DNA of 64,000 nt from Porticoccus sp905181945 (GCF_047729555.1 NZ_CP159825.1:186001-250000); one strand, 5' to 3'; numbered from the stretch's first letter, positions 17,767 through 27,674 are shown. Program-made: numbers and translations. Notes: a model not told the origin generated them from the letters alone.

Positions 17767-18918
17767 ATGAATGAATTTGATGATATCAGACACTATTACG
17801 ATAGTGAGGTGGTTGCTGTTTTGTCTAGGCTGGCAAAGAACCGAGAATTTATAGACACTCTTTTGTCAATCAAGTATCCAAGGTTACGTCGTTGGGCTCC
17901 TTGGTTGGTACGCCCAGTTATTTCTTATACATTGCGCTCTTCTTTCTCAAAGATGCGAACAGTTAGTCATCTTCATAGTGCTATAAGAGAGAGTTTCGGT
18001 AACCTATTAGTAGAAATTGGTAGTGTTTTAACGGTCACCGGTCTTGAAAAATTGGACCGCAATACACCATACCTCTTCATCAGCAATCACCGTGATATAG
18101 CGATGGATCCTGCTTTCGTTAATGTAGCCTTGCTTGACGATGGTAGGGACAGTGTAAGAATTGCGATAGGAGACAATCTTTTAACTAAACAATTTGTATC
18201 TGATCTGGCGCGAGTGAATAAAAGTTTTGTTGTTAAGCGATCAGTTGTAGGGAGACGTGAAAAGATGACAGCGTTAATGCAGTTATCGCGGTACATTCGT
18301 TCTTCGTTAGCTGAAGATAAATCTTCAGTATGGATTGCTCAACGGGAAGGTCGAGCAAAGAATGGCATGGATAAGACAGAGCCTGCATTGTTAAAAATGC
18401 TGACATTCAGTAAGCAAAAAGACCAAACCTTTGGAAATGCTTTACAAGAGCTTAATGTGGTTCCTGTGGCTATTTCGTATGAATTTGACCCCCTTGATGC
18501 AGAAAAAGGGCTGGAGCTCCTAGAAAAAAGAACAAACGGCAGCTATGAAAAAAATGAACATGAAGATTTTTTTAGCATATATCAAGGTATTGTTGGCCGG
18601 AAAGGCGCAGTGCATGTTTCTTTTGGAGAACCCCTGGTGGCAGATTATACGTCTGCAGATGATGCAGCACTTGCAATGGATCAGCAAATTATTAGTAATT
18701 ACAAGCTGCATGCCACCAACTTATTGGCATACTATAAATTATATAAGTCCACTAACGAAACTGACATTATGCTTACAGAGATTGATTGCGATTGGGTGAA
18801 AATAACTCATGAGTTTAATCAACGCATCAATTCTATTGCCCCTGAGGCTCAAAAAATTGTTCTCGAAATGTATGCAAATCCTGTTTCTCAAAAAATAGCC
18901 CGCCGCGGATCCCTATAG
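17767..18918 (+). CDS. PlsC-like glycerophospholipid acyltransferase family protein
   Basis: A 383-residue protein with an acyltransferase-like core. The first motif reads SNHRDIAMDPAF, with Asp six residues after His, one more than the usual HX4D, although another Asp sits at +2. The usual EGTRS block is replaced by REGRAKNG. The third block VVPVAISYEFDP is recognisable. No hydrophobic segment is clear. It probably acts on phospholipid or lipid A precursors at the membrane, but the altered motifs make the substrate and even activity uncertain. Confidence 0.7.
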   Translation: MNEFDDIRHYYDSEVVAVLSRLAKNREFIDTLLSIKYPRLRRWAPWLVRPVISYTLRSSFSKMRTVSHLHSAIRESFGNLLVEIGSVLTVTGLEKLDRNTPYLFISNHRDIAMDPAFVNVALLDDGRDSVRIAIGDNLLTKQFVSDLARVNKSFVVKRSVVGRREKMTALMQLSRYIRSSLAEDKSSVWIAQREGRAKNGMDKTEPALLKMLTFSKQKDQTFGNALQELNVVPVAISYEFDPLDAEKGLELLEKRTNGSYEKNEHEDFFSIYQGIVGRKGAVHVSFGEPLVADYTSADDAALAMDQQIISNYKLHATNLLAYYKLYKSTNETDIMLTEIDCDWVKITHEFNQRINSIAPEAQKIVLEMYANPVSQKIARRGSL

Positions 18919-19042
18919 AGAACTTACTTTTCTGCTCGCAAGAGGTTGGTCTGGTTTACTTTTACTTAAAATCCTTTAGAGACCCTACCCCTACTGTTAC
19001 AATCTTCTCTGATCCCTGTATTTACTGATCAAATGGAACATA

Positions 19043-21211
19043 ATGCCGATAGATGACGCAATAAAAGAAGAGATTCAGCAAGGCTATCGTCAGTTTTTAG
19101 AGGGCAATAGTTTGCAGCCAAGACTTGGGCAAAAGCAAATGATCGCAGCTATCGCTAATACCATAGGCAGCGTTAAGCAGGATGAAGAAGGATGCAAAAT
19201 TTCTGATGATGGTATTTGTGTAGTTGAAGCAGGCACAGGGACAGGCAAAACAATTGCCTATTTGTTATCGACACTCCCTTTGGCCAGGCTGCTAGGAAAA
19301 CAAGTAGTTATTGCTACTGGAACGGTTGCGCTGCAAGAGCAGTTGGTTAATAAAGACATCCCCTTGTTATTGGAAAGTGCAGGATGGGACTACAGTGTTA
19401 GTCTTGTTAAAGGTCGCGGGCGATATCTTTGCCCCCTTAAGTTAGAGCAATGCCTTGATACCGCGCAAGCAAAGGATGCCGGCGCATTTTTGTTTGAGGA
19501 TGAGATCACTTTTAATCCAACGGCTAATATCATAGAAAGTTATCGTGCTATGGATCAGTCCCTGAAAGAAGGTAGTTGGCTGGGAGACAGGGATAGCTGG
19601 TCCGATGTTTTGGAAGATGTAGATTGGCGCCCGCTGACAGTAGATCGACGCCAATGCACAGGGAGGCGTTGTCGATATATTACAGAGTGCTGTTTTTTCA
19701 AGGCCAGAGATGAGCTAGAGAAATCTGAATGTATTGTTGCCAACCATGATTTAGTGATGGCTGATTTAGCCTTGGGCGGTGGGGTAATTTTGCCTGCTCC
19801 CGAGGACACTATATATATTTTTGATGAGGCTCATCGAATAGGCGCGACAGCGCTAAATCATTTCTCGAGTCAGTGCCGTCTAAAAAATACTATGAATTGG
19901 TTAGGTCAAGTCAAGAAGCAAATAGCTGGAAAATTGGCGCTTTTTTTGCAGACCCCAGATATCCAGAAGCGTCTAGAAAAAATAGGTAAGGCGGCCGGGG
20001 CATCTGAAACATTATTAGGATTAAGTTATCCTATCTTCGAAAAATTTTTAAATAATACGGATAATGAGACACCTTCTTGGTGTTTCCCCGGAGGTGACCC
20101 AGGAGGCGAGATAAGAGAGATTGCTGGGCATGTGTCAGAAGAATTCAATACATTAGCTGCCTTAATTAAAACATTGTCGGATAGTCTGGGAGAGGCTATG
20201 GATGAGCCTCATTTCCCTCTTCCACAAGTAGATCTAGAGCAATTATTTCAGCAAGTAGGAGTTTGGCAGAGTAGAGTTGAGGCGGTCCAGAGATTGTGGA
20301 AAAGCTACGCACAAAGCGCAAATACTGATATTGGTTCTAAGAAAGACGGCAAGCTTAAGAATAACCTTGAGCGCTCTCCTAGTGCTCGCTGGATTTCGCT
20401 TGAGCAATCAAATTTGGGTAATTTGGATATCTGCTTGTCTGCATCACCAACAGATGCTGGAGGTATTTTTCATGCAAATTTATGGAAGCAGTGTTACGGC
20501 GCTATACTTACATCAGCTACACTAAGAACATTAAGTAGTTTTAATAATTTTAAGCAGCGCACTGGGCTACCAGCTCAGACAGAGTGCGTAGCGGTAGAAG
20601 GGGCTTTTGATTTTGCTGCTGCAGGGGTTTTGTTGATCCCAGATATCGGTGTTGACCCAAGTGATTCAGCTGGCCATACGAATGCGTTGATTGAAAAGAT
20701 GCCAGAATTAATTGATTGGAATGAAGGGACTTTAGTTCTTTTTTCTTCTCGCCGACAGATGGATTTGGTGTCAGAAGGGCTACCATCAGAATATAGAAAA
20801 ATTGTCCTGACTCAAGGACAGTACGGACATCAAGAAATTGTACGCCGGCATAAACTAGCTATTGATGAAGGGGAAGGTAGTGTTATTTTTGGCTTAGCAA
20901 GTTTTTCTGAGGGCATGGATTTTCCTGGCAGTTATTGTCGACATGTTATTATTGCCAAGATACCTTTCTCAGTTCCAGATGATCCTATTTACTCAACAGT
21001 ATCTGAATGGATAGAAGGGAAGGGGGGCAATCCATTTATGGATTTAATGTTGCCTGAGGCATCTATTCGATTACATCAGGCATGTGGTAGATTGATTCGC
21101 ACAGAGAAAGACACAGGTAGGATTACCATTTTGGATCGACGAATCATCACCAGGCGCTATGGTAAGCAACTGTTGGCTGATTTACCACCATTCGGTAGAG
21201 GCTTTTCTTAA
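19043..21211 (+). CDS. dinG: ATP-dependent DNA helicase, DinG/YoaA family
   Basis: XPD-like iron-sulfur helicase of superfamily 2, 722 residues. Walker A is EAGTGTGKT, the DEAH box is IFDEAH, and four cysteines for a [4Fe-4S] cluster are in YLCPLK, QCTGRRCRY and ECCFF between motifs I and II. The C-terminal half has SFSEGMDFPG and the motif VI region HQACGRLIRT. DinG-type enzymes unwind R-loops and forked DNA and resolve replication-transcription conflicts; YoaA is the closest alternative name. Convergent with dxs. Confidence 0.88.
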   Translation: MPIDDAIKEEIQQGYRQFLEGNSLQPRLGQKQMIAAIANTIGSVKQDEEGCKISDDGICVVEAGTGTGKTIAYLLSTLPLARLLGKQVVIATGTVALQEQLVNKDIPLLLESAGWDYSVSLVKGRGRYLCPLKLEQCLDTAQAKDAGAFLFEDEITFNPTANIIESYRAMDQSLKEGSWLGDRDSWSDVLEDVDWRPLTVDRRQCTGRRCRYITECCFFKARDELEKSECIVANHDLVMADLALGGGVILPAPEDTIYIFDEAHRIGATALNHFSSQCRLKNTMNWLGQVKKQIAGKLALFLQTPDIQKRLEKIGKAAGASETLLGLSYPIFEKFLNNTDNETPSWCFPGGDPGGEIREIAGHVSEEFNTLAALIKTLSDSLGEAMDEPHFPLPQVDLEQLFQQVGVWQSRVEAVQRLWKSYAQSANTDIGSKKDGKLKNNLERSPSARWISLEQSNLGNLDICLSASPTDAGGIFHANLWKQCYGAILTSATLRTLSSFNNFKQRTGLPAQTECVAVEGAFDFAAAGVLLIPDIGVDPSDSAGHTNALIEKMPELIDWNEGTLVLFSSRRQMDLVSEGLPSEYRKIVLTQGQYGHQEIVRRHKLAIDEGEGSVIFGLASFSEGMDFPGSYCRHVIIAKIPFSVPDDPIYSTVSEWIEGKGGNPFMDLMLPEASIRLHQACGRLIRTEKDTGRITILDRRIITRRYGKQLLADLPPFGRGFS

Positions 21212-21216
21212 AGTTA

Positions 21217-21250
21217 GAGCACTCTGTGAGTCTTTTAATTGAGTGCTTTT
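21217..21250 (+). terminator. Probable terminator of dinG overlapping the dxs 3' end
   Basis: GCACTC at 21219-21224 pairs with GAGTGC at 21241-21246, followed by TTTT; the loop is 16 bases. It begins just after the dinG stop and runs into the end of the convergent dxs gene. Confidence 0.5.
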
Positions 21251-23136
21251 AGTTTAGTTTGAATTGAAAGCTTCATACTTAGTTGATCTAAGCCAGCTAG
21301 ATCTAGTTGATATTCGCGGCTTCCATGAGTTATAAATTTGTCAGGAAGGCCTAGGTGCAACACGTGTGTAGCAAGACCTAAGCATGCCAGGCATTCGCTT
21401 ACAGCACTTCCAGCTCCACCAAAAACTGCATTGTCCTCAACTGTGACTAGCAGTATATTTTCTGACGATAGTTTTTCTATAAGCGCGGCATCTAATGGCT
21501 TAACAAAGCGCATATCTGCAACGGTGGCATTCAGCTCCTCTCCGACCAATCTTGCGGTTTCCAGTAAAGCTCCAAAATTTAAGATCGCTAGCCGCTTTCC
21601 TTCCCTGACTATTTTACCCTTACCGATAGTTAGGGCCGTCATTTTTTGAATTATTTCTATTCCTGGGCCTGTTCCACGAGGATACCGAACAGCAGCAGGA
21701 CCATTGTGAGAAAATCCAGTGTAAAGCATTTGGCGTGTTTCATTTTCATTGGAAGGAGTCATTATGATTAAATTCGGAATGCAACGGAGAAAAGTGATAT
21801 CAAAACTCCCTGCATGACTCGCCCCGTCTTCACCAACAAGACCAGCACGGTCTATAGCAAATAAAACATTAAGATTCTGCAGTGCCACATCATGAACGAG
21901 CTGATCATAGGCTCGTTGCAAGAAAGTAGAATAAATTGCAACTACAGGCTTTGTGTTTTCGCAGGCAAGGCCTGCAGCTAAAGTAATGGCATGTTGTTCG
22001 GCTATAGCAACATCATGGAAGCGATCTGGGTAGCGTTGAGAAAATTCAACCATCCCTGAACCCTCACACATAGCTGGTGTAATTGCTATAAGTAGGGGAT
22101 CTTCAGCTGCCATGTCGCACAGCCAGTCACCAAAAATTTGCTGATATTTCTTTTTTGGCGGCTTTGTTGAGATTTTTTCTTCGGGAGCAGTTACATTTGG
22201 CTCAATTTTATTTAATGCATGGTAGCCAACAGGATCTGATTCTGCTGGTCCAAATCCTTTACCTTTTTGTGTGATTGTATGTAAAAGAATTGGGCTTGAA
22301 AGGGCTTTTAGATTGCTTAATGTTTTTATTAAAAGAGGGACATCATGGCCATCTATGGGCCCTATATAATTAAACCCGAGTTCCTCAAAAACAATTCCTG
22401 GAGCAACCATTGCCTTCAAGTGTACTTCAGTTTTTTTAACAAAAGCTGAAGCTGCAGGTACCGCTCGCAGAACTTTTTTGCCTCCTTCGCGTATTGTATT
22501 ATAGAAACGACTAGACCATATCTTAGAGAAGTAGGTAGCGAGACCTCCTACATTATGTGAGATGGACATATTGTTATCGTTCAAGATAACTAATAGGTCA
22601 GCATCGGTATGAGCGGTATGATTAAGTGCTTCAAATGCCATACCTGCTGTCATAGCACCATCACCGATAATGGCGACAGTTTTTTTTGTGTCGCTATTAA
22701 GCTTGAAGGCGAGAGCCATACCCAGTGCGGCACTAATGGAGGTGCTTGAGTGACCTGCGCCAAAAGCATCATAAGTGCTTTCTTCTCTGTTTGGAAAAGG
22801 CGATAAGCCCTTTGCCTTGCGCACAGAAAGTATCTCTTCTCTACGACCAGTTAGGATTTTGTGTGGATATGCTTGGTGTCCAACATCCCAGACAAGCTTA
22901 TCATCCGGCGTATTGAAGACATAATGTAGAGCAATCGTTAACTCAATGGTGCCCAGTCCAGCGCCAAAATGCCCACCACTATGCCCCACGCTAAATAGCA
23001 GATAACCTCTTAATTCATCTGCTAATATCAATAGCTGTTCCGACGTGAGCCCCCTTAAGTCAGAAGGATCGTTAATGCTGTCGAGTAGTGGAGTTACTGG
23101 TCGAATCAGAGGTATATTGTTAAAGGTTTGTGCCAT
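21235..23136 (-). CDS. dxs: 1-deoxy-D-xylulose-5-phosphate synthase
   Basis: Thiamine diphosphate enzyme joining pyruvate and glyceraldehyde 3-phosphate, the first and flux-setting step of the MEP isoprenoid pathway. The 633-residue protein shows SVGHSGGHFGAGLG, VWDVGHQAYPHKILTGRR, the ThDP motif GDGAMTAGMAFEALN ending in NDNNMSIS, and the transketolase half with AIAEQHAITLAAG and AIDRAGLVGEDGASHAG. Upstream on the same strand are ispA and xseB, the common xseB-ispA-dxs operon order. Confidence 0.97.
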   Translation of the reverse strand: MAQTFNNIPLIRPVTPLLDSINDPSDLRGLTSEQLLILADELRGYLLFSVGHSGGHFGAGLGTIELTIALHYVFNTPDDKLVWDVGHQAYPHKILTGRREEILSVRKAKGLSPFPNREESTYDAFGAGHSSTSISAALGMALAFKLNSDTKKTVAIIGDGAMTAGMAFEALNHTAHTDADLLVILNDNNMSISHNVGGLATYFSKIWSSRFYNTIREGGKKVLRAVPAASAFVKKTEVHLKAMVAPGIVFEELGFNYIGPIDGHDVPLLIKTLSNLKALSSPILLHTITQKGKGFGPAESDPVGYHALNKIEPNVTAPEEKISTKPPKKKYQQIFGDWLCDMAAEDPLLIAITPAMCEGSGMVEFSQRYPDRFHDVAIAEQHAITLAAGLACENTKPVVAIYSTFLQRAYDQLVHDVALQNLNVLFAIDRAGLVGEDGASHAGSFDITFLRCIPNLIIMTPSNENETRQMLYTGFSHNGPAAVRYPRGTGPGIEIIQKMTALTIGKGKIVREGKRLAILNFGALLETARLVGEELNATVADMRFVKPLDAALIEKLSSENILLVTVEDNAVFGGAGSAVSECLACLGLATHVLHLGLPDKFITHGSREYQLDLAGLDQLSMKLSIQTKLKALN

Positions 23137-23223
23137 CTATTTGGTATCCGAAATTGAGATGTAATACTACACCAAAATTTATATTTAAGTGCTGCGAGTT
23201 TGATTTTTAAATTTAAAATACTT

Positions 23224-24117
23224 TTAGTACTTTCGGCTGATAATATAGTCAGCTACTTCTCTCAGATGTTGCGCATTTTCATCAAAAACTGATAATGCGT
23301 TTATTGCTGATGTATGTAATTGAGTGGCTTTTTCTCTGGCTCCATCCAAACCAAGAAGTTGGACATAGGTAGCTTTGTTTAACGCCTCATCCGCACCTGC
23401 TATTTTCCCTATTGCCTTAGTGTCTCCGACAACATCAAGAATATCGTCCTGAACTTGAAAGGCTAGACCAATAGATAGGCCGTAAGCATTAAGAGCTGTA
23501 AGTTCAGATGGATTTGAAAGACCAGCAGATAGTGCGCTCATCATGATGCTAGCATGAATCATCGCACCAGTTTTTTTATGATGCATGAGTTCCAGCTCCT
23601 CTAGGGTCAATGTTTGATTAACAGAGGATATGTCTATGACTTGCCCTTTAACCATCCCGTCTGCCCCTGCTGCTTTTGCAAGGCAGGCGATCAGTTGAAG
23701 TGATGTTTTAGGGGGAACTTTATCAAATTTGGTGAGTTGTTCAAATGCCATTGCTTGCAAAGCGTCTCCGGCTAGGATTGCGATTGCTTCACCGAAAACA
23801 ACATGACAAGTAGGTTTATTTCTTCTTAGGGCGTCATTGTCCATAGATGGTAGATCGTCATGTATGAGTGAATAGGCATGAATTAGCTCTACAGACATAG
23901 ATACTAAGTCGGTGTCTTCAGTTACTCCACCCAAAGCTTCTGCTGTAGCATAAGACAATGCCGGACGTAAACGCTTACCACCATTTAAAACGCTGTATCG
24001 AATTGCTTCATGCAACAGATTGCTGGAGTCTGTTTTTTCAGGCAGAAGGACAGTTAGTTTTTGCTCGATTCGTTGTTGGCAAGAGTGCAAAAAATCAGCA
24101 AAAGACTTGTTACTCAT
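23224..24117 (-). CDS. ispA: (2E,6E)-farnesyl diphosphate synthase
   Basis: Short-chain prenyltransferase making geranyl and farnesyl diphosphate from IPP and DMAPP. The 297-residue protein has the first aspartate-rich motif DDLPSMDND and the second in QVQDDILDVVGD, plus GGKRLRPAL and HKKTGAMI. One base overlaps the xseB stop at 4117-type junction (24117), so translation is coupled. Middle gene of the xseB-ispA-dxs operon, which feeds the MEP products to the membrane lipid pathways. Confidence 0.95.
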   Translation of the reverse strand: MSNKSFADFLHSCQQRIEQKLTVLLPEKTDSSNLLHEAIRYSVLNGGKRLRPALSYATAEALGGVTEDTDLVSMSVELIHAYSLIHDDLPSMDNDALRRNKPTCHVVFGEAIAILAGDALQAMAFEQLTKFDKVPPKTSLQLIACLAKAAGADGMVKGQVIDISSVNQTLTLEELELMHHKKTGAMIHASIMMSALSAGLSNPSELTALNAYGLSIGLAFQVQDDILDVVGDTKAIGKIAGADEALNKATYVQLLGLDGAREKATQLHTSAINALSVFDENAQHLREVADYIISRKY

Positions 24118-24350
24118 TAGTTATCCTCAGGCTCAAATGCTTCAAGCTTGCCTGATCCCATAGTTAGCATCTCAACCTTCAATTCTGCATCTTTCAATGC
24201 CTGCTGGCATTCCCGAGTTATTTTAATCCCATCTTCAAAAAATTTTAGTGAGTCTTCGAGATTTAGGGATCCTTCTTCCATATTTTTTACTATTTTTTCT
24301 AGTTCGTTGATTTTTTTTTCAAAATCAATAGGTTGTTTTGATTCTTTCAC
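24117..24350 (-). CDS. xseB: Exodeoxyribonuclease VII small subunit
   Basis: Small helical subunit (77 residues) of the ssDNA exonuclease ExoVII, binding the XseA large subunit. The family core FEKKINELEKIVKNMEEG and LNLEDSLKFFEDGI is clear. The GTG at 24350 is preferred: GGAGG lies eight bases upstream and the size matches E. coli (80). A longer frame from 24407 would add 19 residues with no ribosome site. xseA is not in this window. Confidence 0.93.
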   Translation of the reverse strand: MKESKQPIDFEKKINELEKIVKNMEEGSLNLEDSLKFFEDGIKITRECQQALKDAELKVEMLTMGSGKLEAFEPEDN

Positions 24351-24410
24351 TTTGCCGTCCTCCAAAATATAATTAGCAGCAGTGGCTGAGCTAATACACA
24401 TAGTCAATTG

Positions 24411-25427
24411 TCAGCCTACTGCATCGTTGAGTAGAATAATTTTACCCGTATGCCCAAATACTTCCATTTGCATGTGCGCTTCAATAGCCTTTGATAAAGG
24501 GTATGCAGAATCAATTACTGGCTTAATCTTATTGCTATTGAGGAAATGTACCATGTTTTTGAACTCAGTATTACTGCCCATGGTTGTTCCTTGAATACGA
24601 ATATGGTTAAAAAAAAGTTTGCCCATCGGAAGACCATCAGGAGGTCCACCGGCCGTGGATCCGAAGAAAACATATCGTCCACCAGGGAGAAGAGTGCTTA
24701 GCACGCTATTTAATGCATCGCCTGCAGCGCTGTCAATAACGGCATTAAAGCCTCCAGATTGTTCGTGTAATTTTTTATAGCAATCCGGATCTTGGTAATT
24801 TTCAGCTCCAGTAGCCCCCAGCGCTTTAGCGGCATCAATTTTTTCTGCACTACCACTGCTGACATAAACTTCTGCGCCAAGATGCAGGCACCATAATATG
24901 GCAAACGTAGACACGCCGCCGCCTGCCCCAGTGACTAAAACCTTTTGACCTAAATGTATTTCAGCCTGTGTGACCACTGCTCTCCATGCTGTAAGTCCAG
25001 CAAGTGGTATAGCTGCAGCTTGCTGCCAGTTTAAGTGTTCTGGTTTAGCATGAACATCTCCTGCGGGGGAGCAAATAAATTCTGCAAAGGTGCCCTGATC
25101 AGGCATTCCAAGAACACGAAAATCAGGCCCATAATAAACTTCATTTTCTCCCCATGCCCTAGCCGGGTACAGAATAACTTCTTTACCAATTAAGCTTGAA
25201 TTAACACCCTCGCCTATTTTATCTATTATCCCTGCTCCATCAGAACCTGGTATGCAAGGCACCTGTGTTCCTGGATAACCGCCTCGTGTCATCCAGTAGT
25301 CGCGTCGATTGAGCGCTGATGCAACCAACTTTATTCGTACTTCTCCAGGCATAGGAGATGGGGTTTCTACCTCTTTGATTTTCAGACAGCTGGGGCCATT
25401 AGTGCTTGTTAATACGACTGCTTGCAT
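24411..25427 (-). CDS. Zinc-type alcohol dehydrogenase-like / quinone oxidoreductase family protein
   Basis: Medium-chain dehydrogenase/reductase of 338 residues. The N-terminal GroES-like domain (MTRGGYPGTQVPCIPGSDGAG) is followed by a Rossmann domain with VLVTGAGGGVSTFA. It resembles NADPH:quinone reductases; the catalytic-zinc cysteine and histidine of true alcohol dehydrogenases are not evident, which favours a zinc-free reductase. Real substrate unknown. Just upstream of xseB (61 bases before it on the same strand), possibly co-transcribed. Confidence 0.8.
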   Translation of the reverse strand: MQAVVLTSTNGPSCLKIKEVETPSPMPGEVRIKLVASALNRRDYWMTRGGYPGTQVPCIPGSDGAGIIDKIGEGVNSSLIGKEVILYPARAWGENEVYYGPDFRVLGMPDQGTFAEFICSPAGDVHAKPEHLNWQQAAAIPLAGLTAWRAVVTQAEIHLGQKVLVTGAGGGVSTFAILWCLHLGAEVYVSSGSAEKIDAAKALGATGAENYQDPDCYKKLHEQSGGFNAVIDSAAGDALNSVLSTLLPGGRYVFFGSTAGGPPDGLPMGKLFFNHIRIQGTTMGSNTEFKNMVHFLNSNKIKPVIDSAYPLSKAIEAHMQMEVFGHTGKIILLNDAVG

Positions 25428-25466
25428 TGTGGTATCCTTTACTTAAATATATCGACTATAGTTTAC

Positions 25467-25494
25467 GGAATTTTTTAGTACATCTTTAGTCTTA
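25467..25494 (+). promoter_or_regulatory. Possible envelope-stress (sigma-E type) promoter of the DegQ-like protease gene
   Basis: GGAATTT (25467-25473) and GTCTTA (25489-25494) are separated by 15 bases, close to the RpoE consensus GGAACTT-N15-GTCTAA, with one change in each element. A TATAAT at 25510-25515 may be a housekeeping promoter. A perfect 7-bp hairpin (TTAAGAG with CTCTTAA, 25522-25544) would lie in the 5' leader. Confidence 0.35.
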
Positions 25495-25566
25495 TATGAA
25501 GTATTTTTGTATAATCTTTTTTTAAGAGGGCTTGGCTCTCTTAATCGTAATTACTTAGGAGTAGTC

Positions 25567-26937
25567 ATGTCTCAACTGAAGCGTTTGGCTTTTTTTCTGT
25601 TTATTGTTTGTTTTTTTTCAGCAGCGCATGCTGGGTTTCCTTTATCGGATGCTTCTGGAAATAAGCTACCTTCGCTATCTCCTATGCTAAAGCAGGTAAA
25701 CCCTGCAGTGGTAAATATCGCTACATTTTCAACAAATAGCCAAGCACAAAATCCACTAATGAATGATCCCTTTTTTAAGCGTTTTTTCCAAAGCAGACCG
25801 GGTCAGAAACGTAGACCTGAATCACAAGCACCTCGTAAAAGGCGACAAAGTGCTGGCTCCGGAGTTATTGTTGATGCCGCAAAAGGTATCATTATGACAA
25901 ATCATCATGTGATAAAAAATTCTGATGAAGTGCGTGTATCTTTGACGGATGGACGAGAATTTACTGCTGAAATTAAAGGTGTGGATCCAGAGTTGGACAT
26001 TGCTATTTTGCATATCGACGCCAAAAATCTTGCTGAGGTTCGTTTGGGTGACTCCAATAAATTAGATGTGGGAGATTTTGTTGTAGCTATAGGTAACCCC
26101 TTTGGTTTGGGGCAGACGGTTACTACTGGGATAGTGAGCGCCTTGGGTCGGACAGGGTTGGGGATTGAAGGCTATGAAAACTTTATCCAAACCGATGCAT
26201 CAATTAATCCAGGAAATTCCGGGGGAGCGCTAGTGAGTCTGAATGGAGAGCTTATCGGTATCAATACAGCAATTATTGCTCCATCAGGAGGCAATGTAGG
26301 TATTGGTTTTGCAATCCCTGTCAATATGGCTCAAGCGAGCATGGAACAGATTCTCGCAACAGGCGAGGTAAAGAGAGGTCAATTAGGAGTTTCTATTCAA
26401 GATATTACGCCTGAACTGCGTGAAGCGTTTGATTTAAAAAATGGCCAGCAAGGGGTTCTAATAACAGGTGTAGCGGAAGACTCTGAAGCCGAAGAAGCGG
26501 GTATAAAGGCGGGTGATGTCATTACTGCTGTTGATGGAAGAGCTACCAGCTCAGGGGGGCAACTTAGAAGTCAGATTGGCATAAAAGGAGTGGGAGACAA
26601 GGTGGAGTTAAGCTTGATTCGTGAAGGTAAAGCTAAAAAACTGCAGGTAGGAATTGGTAAGCAGCAGTCCAGTACTATTGATGGACAGTTGCATCCGCTA
26701 TTAGAAGGTATTCGTGTAGAGCCAAGTCGAGACAACAATGGCTTGATGGTTGTTGATTTAGAGCCCAATTCTCGAGCTGCATATATTGGATTAAGGCCAG
26801 GAGATCTAATAGTTGGAGTCAACAGAAAAAGAGTAACCGATTTCAATAGTTTCAGTGAAGCATTGAAATTGAGCCAGAGTTCAATTTTATTGCAAATTAG
26901 CCGAAATGGACGCCCAATGTATGTGGTTATTCGCTAG
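25567..26937 (+). CDS. Periplasmic serine endoprotease, DegP/DegQ/MucD type
   Basis: HtrA-family protease and chaperone of misfolded envelope proteins. The 456-residue protein has a signal peptide (residues 1-22, ending FFSAAHA). The catalytic triad is His114 in TNHHVI, Asp144 in ELDIAIL, and Ser218 in NPGNSGGALV. Two PDZ domains follow, near 270-360 and 375-456. The start ATG at 25567 has GGAG seven bases upstream; a TTG-initiated longer frame from 25507 is unlikely. The polar insert before the catalytic His (KRRPESQAPRKRR) is the LA-loop region. Confidence 0.93.
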   Translation: MSQLKRLAFFLFIVCFFSAAHAGFPLSDASGNKLPSLSPMLKQVNPAVVNIATFSTNSQAQNPLMNDPFFKRFFQSRPGQKRRPESQAPRKRRQSAGSGVIVDAAKGIIMTNHHVIKNSDEVRVSLTDGREFTAEIKGVDPELDIAILHIDAKNLAEVRLGDSNKLDVGDFVVAIGNPFGLGQTVTTGIVSALGRTGLGIEGYENFIQTDASINPGNSGGALVSLNGELIGINTAIIAPSGGNVGIGFAIPVNMAQASMEQILATGEVKRGQLGVSIQDITPELREAFDLKNGQQGVLITGVAEDSEAEEAGIKAGDVITAVDGRATSSGGQLRSQIGIKGVGDKVELSLIREGKAKKLQVGIGKQQSSTIDGQLHPLLEGIRVEPSRDNNGLMVVDLEPNSRAAYIGLRPGDLIVGVNRKRVTDFNSFSEALKLSQSSILLQISRNGRPMYVVIR

Positions 26938-26963
26938 AGGCGGACTAGTTTCTGGTGATCTGG

Positions 26964-27602
26964 TTATGCAGTATTTTTCGCAATCACGGCATACAGCGGA
27001 TCACCAAATTCTGGCGAATAATCGGCGATTTCTATATTTCCAAAAGAATCAGCCTCAGAAAGGAAGGATTTGATTAAATAGCCGCGTTGTTCATCATTGA
27101 GCTGCAGCCAGACTGACGTGGCTTTTGCTTCAAAATAACGATTTGAATAAGTGATAATTAATGGCGCGCCATTTTTTAATGCTCTTCCCATGTCTTTTAG
27201 TACGGCTACTGGATTCGTTAGATAGTCAATAGACACACATATAATGCCAGCATCAAACTGGTTGTCATGAAAGGGAAGACTGGGGTCATCGTTGAGGTTA
27301 TGAGCCACCCATGTATCCAGTTGCTTATTATGAAACATCTCTCTTTCGTTCATACCTAAGCCGGTAACACTTTTATAATCTACTTCCTCTGGCAGATGGG
27401 ATAGCATGCTACTCATGAGATCTAAAATGTCCCCGTTTTCAGGCAGATATTTGCGGTAGATATTTGTGACAGCATCTATCGCGCTATAGTCGATATGCGC
27501 AACAAACCTGGGGATGGTGTAAAATTTTTCATCTGCCGTTTCATCCAGCCGACTAAATGCATCATCAGGTAATTCAAACGATATTTTTTTATCAAAGTTC
27601 AT
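26964..27602 (-). CDS. Class I SAM-dependent methyltransferase
   Basis: A 212-residue protein with a Rossmann methyltransferase layout: GDILDLMSSMLSHLP (motif I region, without the strict GxGxG), a beta-4 motif FDAGIICVSIDYLTNP, and ALKNGAPLIITYSNR after it. It resembles UbiE/Methyltransf_11-type proteins found in marine bacteria. Substrate unknown. It converges on the DegQ-like gene and is followed on the same strand, upstream, by the RND pump genes. Confidence 0.75.
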   Translation of the reverse strand: MNFDKKISFELPDDAFSRLDETADEKFYTIPRFVAHIDYSAIDAVTNIYRKYLPENGDILDLMSSMLSHLPEEVDYKSVTGLGMNEREMFHNKQLDTWVAHNLNDDPSLPFHDNQFDAGIICVSIDYLTNPVAVLKDMGRALKNGAPLIITYSNRYFEAKATSVWLQLNDEQRGYLIKSFLSEADSFGNIEIADYSPEFGDPLYAVIAKNTA

Positions 27603-27674
27603 ATTAAGATAGGAATGGTATTCAAATATATTTCATAAAGTAGGGGTATTCTACAAAAGATAACATAAGAATGG

